Made by a program: the position numbers and the translations under genes. A DNA stretch of 64,000 bases from Methylobacterium sp. WL1. Its GTDB lineage: Bacteria; Pseudomonadota; Alphaproteobacteria; Rhizobiales; Beijerinckiaceae. Of the stretch, positions 29,017 through 37,219 are shown in pieces (the first letter of the stretch is position 1; the number at the start of each line of letters is the position of its first letter). The notes below the pieces were generated by a model. That model was not told the origin of the DNA and ran no database searches. It saw nothing but the letters and a program-made list of their open reading frames with translations. The stretch covers positions 1,375,001 through 1,439,000 of the forward strand of contig NZ_CP042823.1 in assembly GCF_008000895.1 (NCBI RefSeq), read 5' to 3'.

Positions 29017-29127
29017 ATGGGGGTTATGGGGGTTTTGGGGGTCTACTATGATCATCACGCGGAAAGAGGCAGCGACAGTTTCTCGTACAGGGTTAAAATC
29101 ACCCCCCCAAACACCCCAAACCCCCAT
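29017..29127. repeat. G-rich imperfect inverted repeat downstream of the primase-polymerase gene
   Basis: The left arm (29017-29041) has three runs of five G separated by TTAT and TTTT. The right arm (29102-29127) has C runs of seven, four and five separated by short A-rich spacers, so it mirrors the left arm across about 60 bp. Each strand carries three or four G-tracts that could form a quadruplex. Apart from this the 29000-29444 gap holds no gene I can support. Confidence 0.8.
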
Positions 29128-29444
29128 TTGGCGAGGGTATGGTCGGCCATGATCGCCGCGGTCAATGCTTAGAGCCTGTTTGTCCCTGATTTCGAACACA
29201 CCGTGTGCATGGCCCATTTGGGCTGCCGGCGCACAAGCGCCAACCTATCTGTTGGTCTGTGCAACTTCGCCTTTGAGACCCGGCGCTAGGTCGACGCCAT
29301 AGCGGTCACCTCGATTCGAAGGAGCAGGGCCATGCGGAAGCGGTGGGCCGCCGCGAACTATGGGGCGCTCCGGGGACCAGCGGACAAAATATCCACTTGC
29401 CGGCGAGTCGGCGGGGTTACCGCCATACCTCATGAGGTCGTGCC

Positions 29445-30041
29445 ATGAAGCGACGTTCGCCAACCACAAGCGGCAAGCCGAGGAAGGCAACCGCTTGGTC
29501 ATACTCAGCCGAGTTCCGCGCGATCGCGAACGCCGCGCTGCGGCGGTTTAACGCCGAACGGCACCTGCACCCGATCTGCGGTGCGATCGCTAAGTCCACC
29601 GGCGAGCCCTGCCGGCAGATGCCTGCCAAAGGTCGCACGCGTTGCAAGCTGCACGGAGGAGCCACGCCGCGCGGCGACGGCGCGGCCGGCTGGCATACGC
29701 CCGGGTATCCTGCTGGCTTACCGACCGGCAAGCCGCGCAGCGACGCCTACAAGGCCTGGAAGCGGCGCGAGAAGCGCGCACGGTGGGCGACTATGACGCC
29801 GGCGGAACGTGCTAGCCATGAGGACTGGCATCGGACCCACAAGCCTGGCAGCGCGAGCGAGCGAGCGCGTACGCACCGCAACCGTGAGGCGCGCCGATGG
29901 CTCAAGGGCTTGATGAACGAGGCGCCGCGCCCGTCGACCCCGCAGCAGGCCGAGCTAGCTGCACTTCGGGCGAAAGCCCAGGCGCTCCTCGAACGTCTCG
30001 ACGCCGAAAATGAATTTCCAAGCAGCGGTCTATTCGACTGA
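29445..30041 (+). CDS. HGGxSTG-type protein (mobile-element associated)
   Basis: The 198 residues contain a Cys/His block near residues 44-75: ICGAIAKSTGEPCRQM and GRTRCKLHGGATPRG. This matches the small zinc-binding-like domain annotated as HGGxSTG in phage and island proteins, often near terminase genes. The rest is basic and helical with a C-terminal coiled segment (QQAELAALRAKAQALLERL). It probably binds DNA or RNA, but no function is established. The start is the ATG at 29445. Confidence 0.7.
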   Translation: MKRRSPTTSGKPRKATAWSYSAEFRAIANAALRRFNAERHLHPICGAIAKSTGEPCRQMPAKGRTRCKLHGGATPRGDGAAGWHTPGYPAGLPTGKPRSDAYKAWKRREKRARWATMTPAERASHEDWHRTHKPGSASERARTHRNREARRWLKGLMNEAPRPSTPQQAELAALRAKAQALLERLDAENEFPSSGLFD

Positions 30042-30175
30042 ATCAATTGCTAGCTAGATAGCTTGGCCCAGGAAACTGATTATCAGACAAAATGTCTTGC
30101 GCGCCCTCGTCCGAAAAGCGCCGGAGCCGCACAAATCCTACCGGCAACCTTTAGGCGCTTCGCGCAAGTGCGGTG

Positions 30176-30478
30176 TTAAAGCGCGATCGTCTGGCCAGCA
30201 CGACGTTCGGCCTGACGCTGTGCGATCGTACGGCACTCAGCTCGGCGCTCCTCGTCAAACCTCGGCTGTAGGCTTGCCCAGATAGCGCTCATACGCGCGA
30301 ATCGACTTTTCGGTGGAACGAATGGCAGAGCCGCCCATTCGTCCAGCACCCAATTAGCGAAATAGATCACGGCACGGCGGTCATCCCGCAGCTTAGTTGT
30401 TTTTCTACGGCTACGCCTGCCCTCGACCCAATGTATGTAGAATGTTCCATTACTATGCCTCTTAAGAAATGGCATCAT
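30176..30478 (-). CDS. Short integrase-like N-terminal remnant or hypothetical protein
   Basis: 100 residues starting MMPFLKRHSNGTFYIHWVEG with GGGAG upstream. The first 45 residues resemble the arm-binding N-terminus of tyrosine recombinases (NGTFYIHWVEGRRSRRKTTK), but no catalytic domain follows. It may be a truncated integrase or a small regulator derived from one. Confidence 0.5.
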   Translation of the reverse strand: MMPFLKRHSNGTFYIHWVEGRRSRRKTTKLRDDRRAVIYFANWVLDEWAALPFVPPKSRFARMSAIWASLQPRFDEERRAECRTIAQRQAERRAGQTIAL

Positions 30479-30564
30479 TGCTCGCTCCCTTTAAACTAAC
30501 AAGACCAATTTTCCGAACGCCCAACAAATAAAACAAATCGCACGTCAAGTCAAATAAGACACGC

Positions 30565-30612
30565 TGTCTGATATTGATGTTTAGTCATCAGACAGATCAG
30601 ACAGACTAAACA
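30565..30612. repeat. Nested inverted and direct repeats, candidate recombinase or regulator site
   Basis: TGTCTGAT (30565-30572) is inverted at 30587-30594 as ATCAGACA, and a second direct copy follows at 30596-30603. A perfect 9-bp inverted pair TGTTTAGTC/GACTAAACA (30578-30586, 30604-30612) frames the direct copies. TGTCTGATA-type half sites are known for Tn3/gamma-delta resolvases. The surrounding 30479-30752 gap is AT-rich and has no gene. Confidence 0.65.
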
Positions 30613-30752
30613 CAAGAAGATCTGTATAGTAGGTGTTTGCGAGAAACTGGGCGGCATCAAGCAGATGTACTGCGTCAAAAAGCAAGGAGTTGGGCAGCAC
30701 TCCCGCAAAATGTCGAATAGGTGAGGGGAGGGGGGCCGCTGTGATCAGCCGG

Positions 30753-31466
30753 CTATACGACTTGGCTGGCTGAGGCGCCTAATCCTCTATTGAGCTCAAG
30801 GCGGCTTCGCAGCCTCCTTACGGCCGTTGGCGTCCATTTACCGCTTCCGCTGGGCGTCGGAACCCCTTCGCACTCCAATAAGACGGCAACAGCGCGCAGT
30901 GACGCTGCACCTGTTGGATCGAGGCGTATTAGGATTGGCGCGAGAGCCTCAGCTTGAGCGTTGGCATTGCGTCCGCGGACAGCACGAGCCTTAGCGGTGT
31001 CCGCAGCCGTGCCTGCCCGGCCCCGGAAGCCGCCGAGTTTTTGCCCTCTCGCTTTAGCGGCAGCGAGAGCAGCCTTCGTACGGGCGGAGATCATCCGACG
31101 CTCTTCCTCGGCGACCACAGCCATGATGCCGACGGTCATCCGGTTCGCCGACGGCATGTCACAGGCGACGAAATCGACGCCCGCCTTGCTTAGGCCCAGA
31201 AGGAAATGAGCGTCGCGGGCCAGCCGATCGAGCTTGGCGACCACGAGCGTTGCGCGGTGCGCACGGCACAAGGCCAGCGCGCGGGCCAGCTCCGGCCGCT
31301 CACTGTTTGCACCGCTTTCGATCTCGACCACCTCGGCGATCAGGGTCCAAGCCCCTCCGTTCAGAAAGTCTGTGACGGCCGAGCGTTGCGCTTCCAGGCC
31401 GAGCCCAGATCGACCCTGCCGATCGGTACTGACACGCAGGTAAGAGATGAAGCGGCCGGAGATCAT
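30753..31466 (-). CDS. Serine recombinase (resolvase/invertase family)
   Basis: Site-specific serine recombinase of about 237 residues. The catalytic Ser lies in SYLRVSTDRQGRSG, followed by the LVVAKLDRLARDAHFLLGL block and the helix with conserved Arg residues (VVAEEERRMISARTKAALAAAKARG), then a basic DNA-binding C-terminus. The ATG at 31466 is preferred; GTG 31484 also keeps the frame. It may resolve cointegrates or multimers of the element. Candidate sites lie on both sides, at 30565 and at 31635. Confidence 0.88.
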   Translation of the reverse strand: MISGRFISYLRVSTDRQGRSGLGLEAQRSAVTDFLNGGAWTLIAEVVEIESGANSERPELARALALCRAHRATLVVAKLDRLARDAHFLLGLSKAGVDFVACDMPSANRMTVGIMAVVAEEERRMISARTKAALAAAKARGQKLGGFRGRAGTAADTAKARAVRGRNANAQAEALAPILIRLDPTGAASLRAVAVLLECEGVPTPSGSGKWTPTAVRRLRSRLELNRGLGASASQVV

Positions 31467-31634
31467 GCTTGAACTGTATCGCACTATGCATCGGACGTTG
31501 CTTATAATGATACACCAACGATCGAGGTCAACTCTGATCGAATGAGCATGCTCGAGTTAAGGGGCATCTGCATCTCGGGGTAGCCGCCCCCCGGGTATAC
31601 CCGCACGGCAATGCGTCAGCCCTCGCCGGACCCG

Positions 31635-31678
31635 CGGACAAAATCGCACTGGTCAGGGTGTTTCGGACAAAATGTCCG
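31635..31678. promoter_or_regulatory. Candidate res-like site upstream of the resolvase gene
   Basis: CGGACAAAAT occurs at 31635-31644 and 31664-31673. The second copy is completed to a palindrome CGGACA-AAA-TGTCCG (31664-31678). It lies about 170 bp upstream of the resolvase start, the usual place for res. Related sequences are at 29381-29393 (CGGACAAAATATC) and 30085-30097 (AGACAAAATGTCT). The rest of the 31467-31852 gap shows no gene. Confidence 0.5.
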
Positions 31679-31852
31679 ACACACATTCAATGTCTTGTCA
31701 TGACCGAAAGCCGCCGGCCCGCTTCGGGGAAGCAGCGCCGGAAATGCGGATAGGCTCCTACCGACCCAAATCTGTCGTTTAGATCGAGATCTATCGCGCC
31801 CGTAAGCGGACATCCCTTGCAGGCCTCTAAAGAATGGAGATGGTCACGCCAC

Positions 31853-32731
31853 TCAGGCGGCAACCGAGAGCCAGTCGCAGAAGGCACGGATTACGGCTTG
31901 GTCGGCGCGCGCCTCCGGGACATAGGTGTGGTAGCTGCGGGCTGGTAAAGCGGGGCCGTCGAACGGCAGGATTAACCGGCCCGCTGCGACGTCGTCGGCG
32001 ATCAAGCGTTCCGGCCCCATCGCCACACCGAGCCCATCCAGCGCCGCCTGAAGCGTCAGGTAGAAGTGCTCCAGCGTCACCGACGCCCGTGGCTTCAAGT
32101 GCGGGACGCCAGCCGCCTGCAACCAGTGCGGCCACACGTCGGGCAGGGTCGCTGAGTGCAGGAGCGTATGTCTGGTAAGGTCGGTAGGCTCCGCCAGCGG
32201 CCCGTGCTGCCGCAGAGCCGGGCTACAGACGGGAATGCGCCGCTCGGCCAGGAACGGACGTCCGACGAAGCCCGGCCGGGCGTCCGGTCCCCCCCGGATC
32301 GCAATGTCGAAGGGCTCGATGATCTGGGTGAGCGGCACGTTGGAGGTCGTGAGCCGGATTTCGACGGCGGGATTGGTGCGCTGGAAGACGGAAAGACGCG
32401 GGATCAGCCAGCGCAACGTGAAGGTCGCCAAGGCGTTCACGTGCAAAATCTGCGCTTGTCCACGCTCCACCTGTCGGGCGGTGGCGAGGGCCATGCGGTC
32501 GAGGGCTGCGCCGATCTCGGGAAGGTAGCTCCGTCCCGCCTCGGTCAGGACCACGCGCCGGTTGTGCCGCTCGAACAGCGGAGTTCCGAGCCACGCCTCC
32601 AGCGTCTTCACGTGTCGGCTGACCGCCCCGTGGGTGACGCGCAGCTCCTCCGCCGCCAGGGTGAAGCTGGCATGCCGGCCGGCAGCCTCGAAGGCCTTCA
32701 CCGCGTTGAGCGGCGGCAGACGGCGATGCAT
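31853..32731 (-). CDS. LysR-family transcriptional regulator (GcvA-like)
   Basis: 292 residues. The N-terminal winged HTH (about 8-66) reads LNAVKAFEAAGRHASFTLAAEELRVTHGAVSRHVKTLE, followed by an effector-binding domain with PFDIAIRGGPDARPG, as in GcvA/AmpR-like regulators. It is divergent from the MFS transporter gene 74 bp away and so probably controls it in the usual LysR manner. The effector is unknown. Confidence 0.9.
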   Translation of the reverse strand: MHRRLPPLNAVKAFEAAGRHASFTLAAEELRVTHGAVSRHVKTLEAWLGTPLFERHNRRVVLTEAGRSYLPEIGAALDRMALATARQVERGQAQILHVNALATFTLRWLIPRLSVFQRTNPAVEIRLTTSNVPLTQIIEPFDIAIRGGPDARPGFVGRPFLAERRIPVCSPALRQHGPLAEPTDLTRHTLLHSATLPDVWPHWLQAAGVPHLKPRASVTLEHFYLTLQAALDGLGVAMGPERLIADDVAAGRLILPFDGPALPARSYHTYVPEARADQAVIRAFCDWLSVAA

Positions 32732-32805
32732 GCGTCAGCTTTCCTCACGTGAGCGTCAGCATAAGGCATTTGTCGCGACGCGGTGAGGGGATCATCCTCC
32801 CGGCC

Positions 32806-34065
32806 ATGCTCACCCACCCTCAGACATCCTCGGTTGCGACCTTCGACCCGGAGACCGGCTCTATCCAGACAGCGCGAGAGGCCAAGCGCTCTCTCTTCGT
32901 AGTCGGCTTCAACCACGCCCTCCACGACGGCTACACCGACATGATCTACGTGCTCCTGCCGGTCTGGCAGGCGGAGTTCGGGCTCGGCTACATCGCCCTC
33001 GCGGTGCTGCGCTCGCTCTATGTTGGGGCACTGGCCGGGCTGCAAATGCCTGCGGCCGCGCTCGCTCACCGGTTCGGCGTGCGCACCGTGCTCACCCTTG
33101 GTACGCTGCTCGGCGCAGGGGGCTACGGCCTTGCCGGTGCCTCGGGCGGGCTTGTCGGCCTGTGCATCGCCCTTGTTCTGTCGGGAGCCGGCAGCAGCAC
33201 GCAGCACCCTCTCGCCTCCGCGGTCATTGCCCGCGCCTACGGGACCGCCGCCCGCGGCCCACTCGGCACCTACAACTTCACGGGCGATCTCGGGAAGGCG
33301 GCCCTGCCGCCACTCGTCGGCTTCCTCCTCGCCCGCGCCGATTGGCGGCCGGTCTTGTGGTTGATGGCCGGCGGCGGCTTCGTCGTCGCGCTCGTCGTAG
33401 CCGTCCTGCTCCCGCGTGTGCCCGCCGCGCAGGCCGACCGCCCGGTGAAGGCGCTCGCTGCAGCGGGGGCGAGGGATCAAACCGGGGGAACGGGCTTCGG
33501 CCTCCTCGTGGCCATCGGCATGCTCGACAATGCCGCACGCCCGGCCTTCCTCATCTTCCTGCCCTTCCTGCTCCAGGCGAAGGGGGCGGGGCTGTCGCTT
33601 GTGGGTGTCGCCTTCGCCTTGGTCGCCGTCGGCGGCGCGCTGGGCAAGGCCGTCTTCGGCCGGCTCGGCGAGCGGATCGGCGTGACGCGCTGCGTGATCG
33701 CGACCGAGATAGGCACGGCAGCGGCGATCCTGGCCGTCGTCGCCCTGCCGCTGACCCCCGCCCTCGTCGTGCTGCCGCTGCTCGGCCTGATGCTGAACGG
33801 CACCTCGTCTGTCCTCTACGGGACGGTGCCGGAACTCGCGCCCAACGGACAAGTCGAGCGGGCCTTCGCAGTCTTCTATACGTGTACTCTTGGGGGCAGC
33901 GCCGTCGCGACGCCGCTGCTGTACGGTCCCCTCGGCGATGCCGTCGGGCCGCACTGGGCCTCGATGGCTGCTGCCGCCACGGCGGTGGCGGTCGTCCCGC
34001 TGATGCTCGCCCTCGCACCCCGGCTGCCGGGCAAGCTCCACACCGCCACGAGGCCGACGCCATGA
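32806..34065 (+). CDS. Major facilitator superfamily transporter
   Basis: 419 residues with about twelve hydrophobic segments. The N-terminal region (NHALHDGYTDMIYVLLPVWQ) resembles fosmidomycin-resistance-type (Fsr) exporters, including the GxxHxxxD pattern. A drug or metabolite efflux role is inferred. The ATG at 32806 starts MLTHPQTSS; an upstream frame to 32749 has no conserved residues. The stop overlaps the next gene by 4 bp. Regulation by the divergent LysR gene is likely. Confidence 0.87.
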   Translation: MLTHPQTSSVATFDPETGSIQTAREAKRSLFVVGFNHALHDGYTDMIYVLLPVWQAEFGLGYIALAVLRSLYVGALAGLQMPAAALAHRFGVRTVLTLGTLLGAGGYGLAGASGGLVGLCIALVLSGAGSSTQHPLASAVIARAYGTAARGPLGTYNFTGDLGKAALPPLVGFLLARADWRPVLWLMAGGGFVVALVVAVLLPRVPAAQADRPVKALAAAGARDQTGGTGFGLLVAIGMLDNAARPAFLIFLPFLLQAKGAGLSLVGVAFALVAVGGALGKAVFGRLGERIGVTRCVIATEIGTAAAILAVVALPLTPALVVLPLLGLMLNGTSSVLYGTVPELAPNGQVERAFAVFYTCTLGGSAVATPLLYGPLGDAVGPHWASMAAAATAVAVVPLMLALAPRLPGKLHTATRPTP

Positions 34066-34475
34066 CCCAGTCGACCGGGCGCTGCCATTGCGGCGCGGTG
34101 CGCTTCAACGTGACCCTCATCGACGGCTTCCGCTCGATCTGGCGCTGTACCTGCTCCTACTGCCGGATGCGCGGCGCCGTCGTCGCCATGGCGGAGGCGG
34201 GCGGGATCTCGATCTGTGAGGGCGAGGAGGCGCTGACGAGCTATCACTTCCACACCCGGTCCGCGCAGCACTCCTTCTGTTCCCGCTGCGGGATCTACAC
34301 CCATCACCAACGGCGCTCGAACCAGATCCTCTTTGCCGTTAACGTGGCCTGCCTGGACGGCGTCAGCCCGTTCGATTTCTCTAAGGTGCCCGTGATGGAC
34401 GGCGTCAACCTCACGAGCGACACGGGTCAGCCGACCCGCCGGGCCGGCACGTTACGGTACGACCCAGCCGAATAA
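34062..34475 (+). CDS. GFA-family (glutathione-dependent formaldehyde-activating-like) zinc protein
   Basis: 137 residues with the family's cysteine pattern: RCHCGAVRF near 7-15, CTCSYCRMRG near 28-37 and FCSRCGIYTHHQRR near 72-86, giving two zinc sites. The family includes Gfa, linked to formaldehyde and glutathione, but most members have no proven activity. It is translationally coupled to the MFS gene. Confidence 0.85.
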   Translation: MTQSTGRCHCGAVRFNVTLIDGFRSIWRCTCSYCRMRGAVVAMAEAGGISICEGEEALTSYHFHTRSAQHSFCSRCGIYTHHQRRSNQILFAVNVACLDGVSPFDFSKVPVMDGVNLTSDTGQPTRRAGTLRYDPAE

Positions 34476-34491
34476 TCCGTCGCCAGCGCAA

Positions 34492-34509
34492 CCGTCGCGG
34501 AACTGTCCT
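34492..34509 (+). promoter_or_regulatory. Pho-box-like direct repeat upstream of the DUF47-pitA operon
   Basis: CCGTCGC, four bases, CTGTCCT: two 7-bp half sites with the 11-bp period typical of PhoB boxes, 60 bp before the ATG at 34570. The match to CTGTCAT is imperfect, so this is a candidate only. Confidence 0.4.
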
Positions 34510-34569
34510 CGGACACAATTATTATTCCGGCTAAGGTTTTGCGTTTCCCTCCGTCGACGAGAGCGCGGC

Positions 34570-35211
34570 ATGCTGGGTTGGTTCCGCGCGCTGATGCCGA
34601 AGGAGGATCGGTTCTTCGATCTCTTCGAACGACATGCTGTGACACTGGTCGATGGTGCGGCGGCGCTTCGGAGTTTGCTGGACGGCACACAGGATCTCGC
34701 ACTGGCCTGCGAAGCCATCGCCGCGCATGAGGACAAGGCCGACGCCATCACGCAGGAAGCGCTCCAGGCGGTGCGCCGCACCTTCATCACGCCGTTCGAC
34801 CGCAGCGACATCCAGGAACTCGTCGGCTCCCTCGACGACGCCATCGACCAGATGCTCAAGATGGCCAAGGCGGTCCGCCTCTTCGAGGTCACGCGCTTCG
34901 AGCCCGAGATGCGTGAGATGGGCGTCGTCATCCAAGAGGCCGCTTCAGTGGTCGCCGAGGCCTTGCCGAAGCTGCGCTCGCTCAACGAGAACGCCACCGC
35001 CCTCAACGCCCTGACCGAGCGTGTCATCCAGTTGGAGGACCGCGCGGACGATCTGCAGGAAGCGGGCCTCAAGGCCTTGTTCCGGGCCTCCCGCCAGGAT
35101 CCAATGGCCTTCGTGGTGGGGTCCGAACTCTACGACCATCTCGAAAAGGTCATGGACCGGTTCGAGGACGTCGCGAACCAGATCAGTAGCATCGTGGTCG
35201 AGCACGTCTGA
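34570..35211 (+). CDS. DUF47 family phosphate-transport accessory protein (PhoU-like)
   Basis: 213-residue, all-helical, cytosolic PhoU-like protein (TIGR00153-type) that accompanies Pit transporters and is thought to tune their activity. Family blocks visible are FFDLFERHAVTLVDGA, AHEDKADAITQEALQAVRRTFITPFDRSDI and the C-terminal DHLEKVMDRFEDVANQI. The start ATG at 34570 follows GAGAGCG. PitA begins 9 bp after the stop, making a two-gene operon. Confidence 0.92.
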   Translation: MLGWFRALMPKEDRFFDLFERHAVTLVDGAAALRSLLDGTQDLALACEAIAAHEDKADAITQEALQAVRRTFITPFDRSDIQELVGSLDDAIDQMLKMAKAVRLFEVTRFEPEMREMGVVIQEAASVVAEALPKLRSLNENATALNALTERVIQLEDRADDLQEAGLKALFRASRQDPMAFVVGSELYDHLEKVMDRFEDVANQISSIVVEHV

Positions 35212-35220
35212 GCCGCCGCC

Positions 35221-36210
35221 GTGACAATCCTGATCTGTCTCATCGCCGTCGCGCTGTTCTTCGATTTCCTGAACGGCCTGCACGACGCGGCGAACTCCAT
35301 CGCGACCATCGTCTCGACGCGGGTGCTCGCCCCCCGCTACGCCGTCTTCTGGGCGGCCTTCTTCAACTTCATCGCCTTCCTCGTTTTCGGGTTGCACGTG
35401 GCCGGGACGGTGGGCTCCGGCATCGTGGATGTCGCGGTGGTGGACGACCGGGTCATCCTCGGGGCACTCGGCGGCGCCATAACGTGGAACCTGCTGACGT
35501 GGTATCTCGGCATCCCGTCCTCTAGCTCGCACGCGCTCATCGGCGGGTTGCTCGGTGCCGGCATCGCCAAGGCGGGTCTCGGGGCGGTGGTCTGGCCGGG
35601 GGTCCTCACAACGAGTGCGGCCATCGTTCTGTCGCCCGCCCTCGGCTTCGTGCTGGCGCTGCTTCTCGTGCTGATCGTGTCCTGGCTGTTCGTCCGGTCC
35701 ACGCCGTCCGCGGTCGATGGAACGTTCCGCAAGCTGCAGTTCGTCTCCGCCTCGCTCTACTCCCTCGGTCATGGCGGCAACGATGCGCAGAAGACCATGG
35801 GGATCATCGCCGTGCTGCTCTACGCCCATGGGCAGGAGAGTGGCGCGTTCCACGTGCCGCTCTGGGTGGTCCTGTCCTGCCAGTCCGCAATGGCGCTGGG
35901 CACGCTGCTCGGCGGCTGGCGCATCGTGCACACGATGGGTTCGAAGATCACGCGGCTGTCGCCCATGCAGGGCTTCTGCGCCGAAACCGGGGGAGCGCTC
36001 ACTCTCTTCGCCGCGACGGCATTCGGGATCCCGGTCTCGACCACTCACACCATCACGGGAGCGATCATCGGTGTGGGCGCAGCGCGCAGGGTCTCGGCGG
36101 TGCGATGGAACGTAGCGCAGGGCATCGTCGTGGCCTGGGTGATCACGATGCCCGCCGCGGCCCTCGTGGGGGCGTTGGTCTACGCTCTTTCCGGCTTTGT
36201 ACTCTCGTAG
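35221..36210 (+). CDS. pitA: Low-affinity inorganic phosphate transporter (Pit family)
   Basis: Secondary transporter that moves metal-phosphate with protons across the inner membrane. The 329 residues have about ten hydrophobic segments and both Pit signatures: FDFLNGLHDAANSIATIVSTRVL in the N-terminal half and GHGGNDAQKTMGII in the C-terminal half, plus GIPVSTTHTITGAI. The length is that of the short alphaproteobacterial Pit proteins. It starts with GTG at 35221, 9 bp after the DUF47 gene. Confidence 0.93.
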   Translation: MTILICLIAVALFFDFLNGLHDAANSIATIVSTRVLAPRYAVFWAAFFNFIAFLVFGLHVAGTVGSGIVDVAVVDDRVILGALGGAITWNLLTWYLGIPSSSSHALIGGLLGAGIAKAGLGAVVWPGVLTTSAAIVLSPALGFVLALLLVLIVSWLFVRSTPSAVDGTFRKLQFVSASLYSLGHGGNDAQKTMGIIAVLLYAHGQESGAFHVPLWVVLSCQSAMALGTLLGGWRIVHTMGSKITRLSPMQGFCAETGGALTLFAATAFGIPVSTTHTITGAIIGVGAARRVSAVRWNVAQGIVVAWVITMPAAALVGALVYALSGFVLS

Positions 36211-36225
36211 AACGCTCCGAGGCGA

Positions 36226-36483
36226 TCAGACCAAGCGGATCTGACCGGGCGCGAGACCGAATTGCCGCGCAAGATTGCGCGACAGGCTACCGACAATCTC
36301 GACCTTTATAGCGTCAGTCGCGAAGGCGGTGACCTGCGCGACAGCGAGGGCCGCAGACACATCCATGACGGCGTAGACGCGCACAGGCTGGCGTTTCTGA
36401 TAGACGGCGATCAGGTAAGCCGTACGCTTTCCCTTCTTCCTGATCCGGGCCTCGGGGGAGGCAAGCGGCGCAGCCTTGCTCAT
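36226..36483 (-). CDS. Small hypothetical protein convergent with pitA
   Basis: Not recognised. 85 residues; the N-terminal third is basic (RIRKKGKRTAYLIAVYQKRQ) and the rest alternates hydrophobic residues (VRVYAVMDVSAALAVAQVTAFATDAIKVEIVGSL), suggesting a small alpha/beta fold. It starts at ATG 36483. Confidence 0.5.
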   Translation of the reverse strand: MSKAAPLASPEARIRKKGKRTAYLIAVYQKRQPVRVYAVMDVSAALAVAQVTAFATDAIKVEIVGSLSRNLARQFGLAPGQIRLV

Positions 36484-37018
36484 CAGTCTTTGTAGGGCTT
36501 TTCCTTGGAGAGGGCGCCAGTCTTGGTCCGCTCATATGCGTTGTCGCTCGAAAGCCGACCGGCAGAAAACCACCCAACCCGGCCGTTCACCGGCGCCTGC
36601 CAACGCGGCTGATGCCGTCCGAAAGCTGCCCGTCCGGTTTCTGGCAAACCGTGGCTCGAAGAAGACATACACGCCTGACCGAGCGTTTTACCGGCGTTTG
36701 AAAGTCCGACATATTTTCACGACAAAATGTGAGCTGGTCTGGTCGGGCTCCTGAAGGTTGGGACGACCCGTCGGAAATCCGGTCGAATTGCCGACATGGT
36801 CGCTCACGCTACTTAGCGTTGAGTTTCAATGGAGCTTGCTTATTGGAACGGCTGCGCTGGACCTTGGCGGTCTGAATGGACGCTAGCCGGTGTGAAATCC
36901 CGCCTCGTACTGAGCCTCCGATCGGCTCTGCCGATCCGCAGCCATGACAATACGGCAATAAAAAAGGCCAGCCCGGAGGCTGGCCCTGCTTTCCCCTGGG
37001 GGATGCGACGAGAACGGT
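36484..37018. other. Non-coding stretch between two small genes
   Basis: About 535 bp. It contains a 7-bp stem GATCGGC-TCT-GCCGATC at 36921-36937 and the terminator at 36958-36985. No convincing gene is seen; the frame at 36829-37047 has no ribosome-binding site or recognisable composition. Confidence 0.45.
36958..36985 (-). terminator. Rho-independent terminator of the four-cysteine protein gene
   Basis: On the minus strand, GGCCAGCC-TCCG-GGCTGGCC is followed by a run of six or more T (the A tract at 36960-36965). It lies 34 bp after the stop of the gene at 37019-37219. Confidence 0.85.
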
Positions 37019-37219
37019 TTACTCGGCCGCAGTCATCTCTGCGGTGAAGTGTCCACACCAGTCCTCGGACGAGACCACCGGCCACAGCCCCTTCGACTCC
37101 GGCGCCGGCTGGCTCACAGGCGGGTTGAAACGGCACAGACCGGCATCGCCCTGTGCGGCGGCGCCATTGCCCTGGTGCTCGTCGAAGAACTTGCAGCTGT
37201 CGCAGTGCGCGCTGGCCAT
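37019..37219 (-). CDS. Small four-cysteine protein
   Basis: 66 residues starting MASAHCDSCKFFDEHQG. The four Cys occur as CDSC, LCRFNPP and DWCGHF, a spacing that suggests a bound zinc or iron-sulfur centre; the conserved aromatic and Pro residues around them support a real family. AGGAG precedes the ATG at 37219 by 7 nt. Similar small proteins occur in alphaproteobacterial genomes without known function. Confidence 0.7.
   Translation of the reverse strand: MASAHCDSCKFFDEHQGNGAAAQGDAGLCRFNPPVSQPAPESKGLWPVVSSEDWCGHFTAEMTAAE

Noticed and set aside
31687..31887. Minus-strand frame of 66 codons after the LysR gene
   Set aside because: Overlaps the LysR 3' end in another frame, with no ribosome-binding site or recognised motif.
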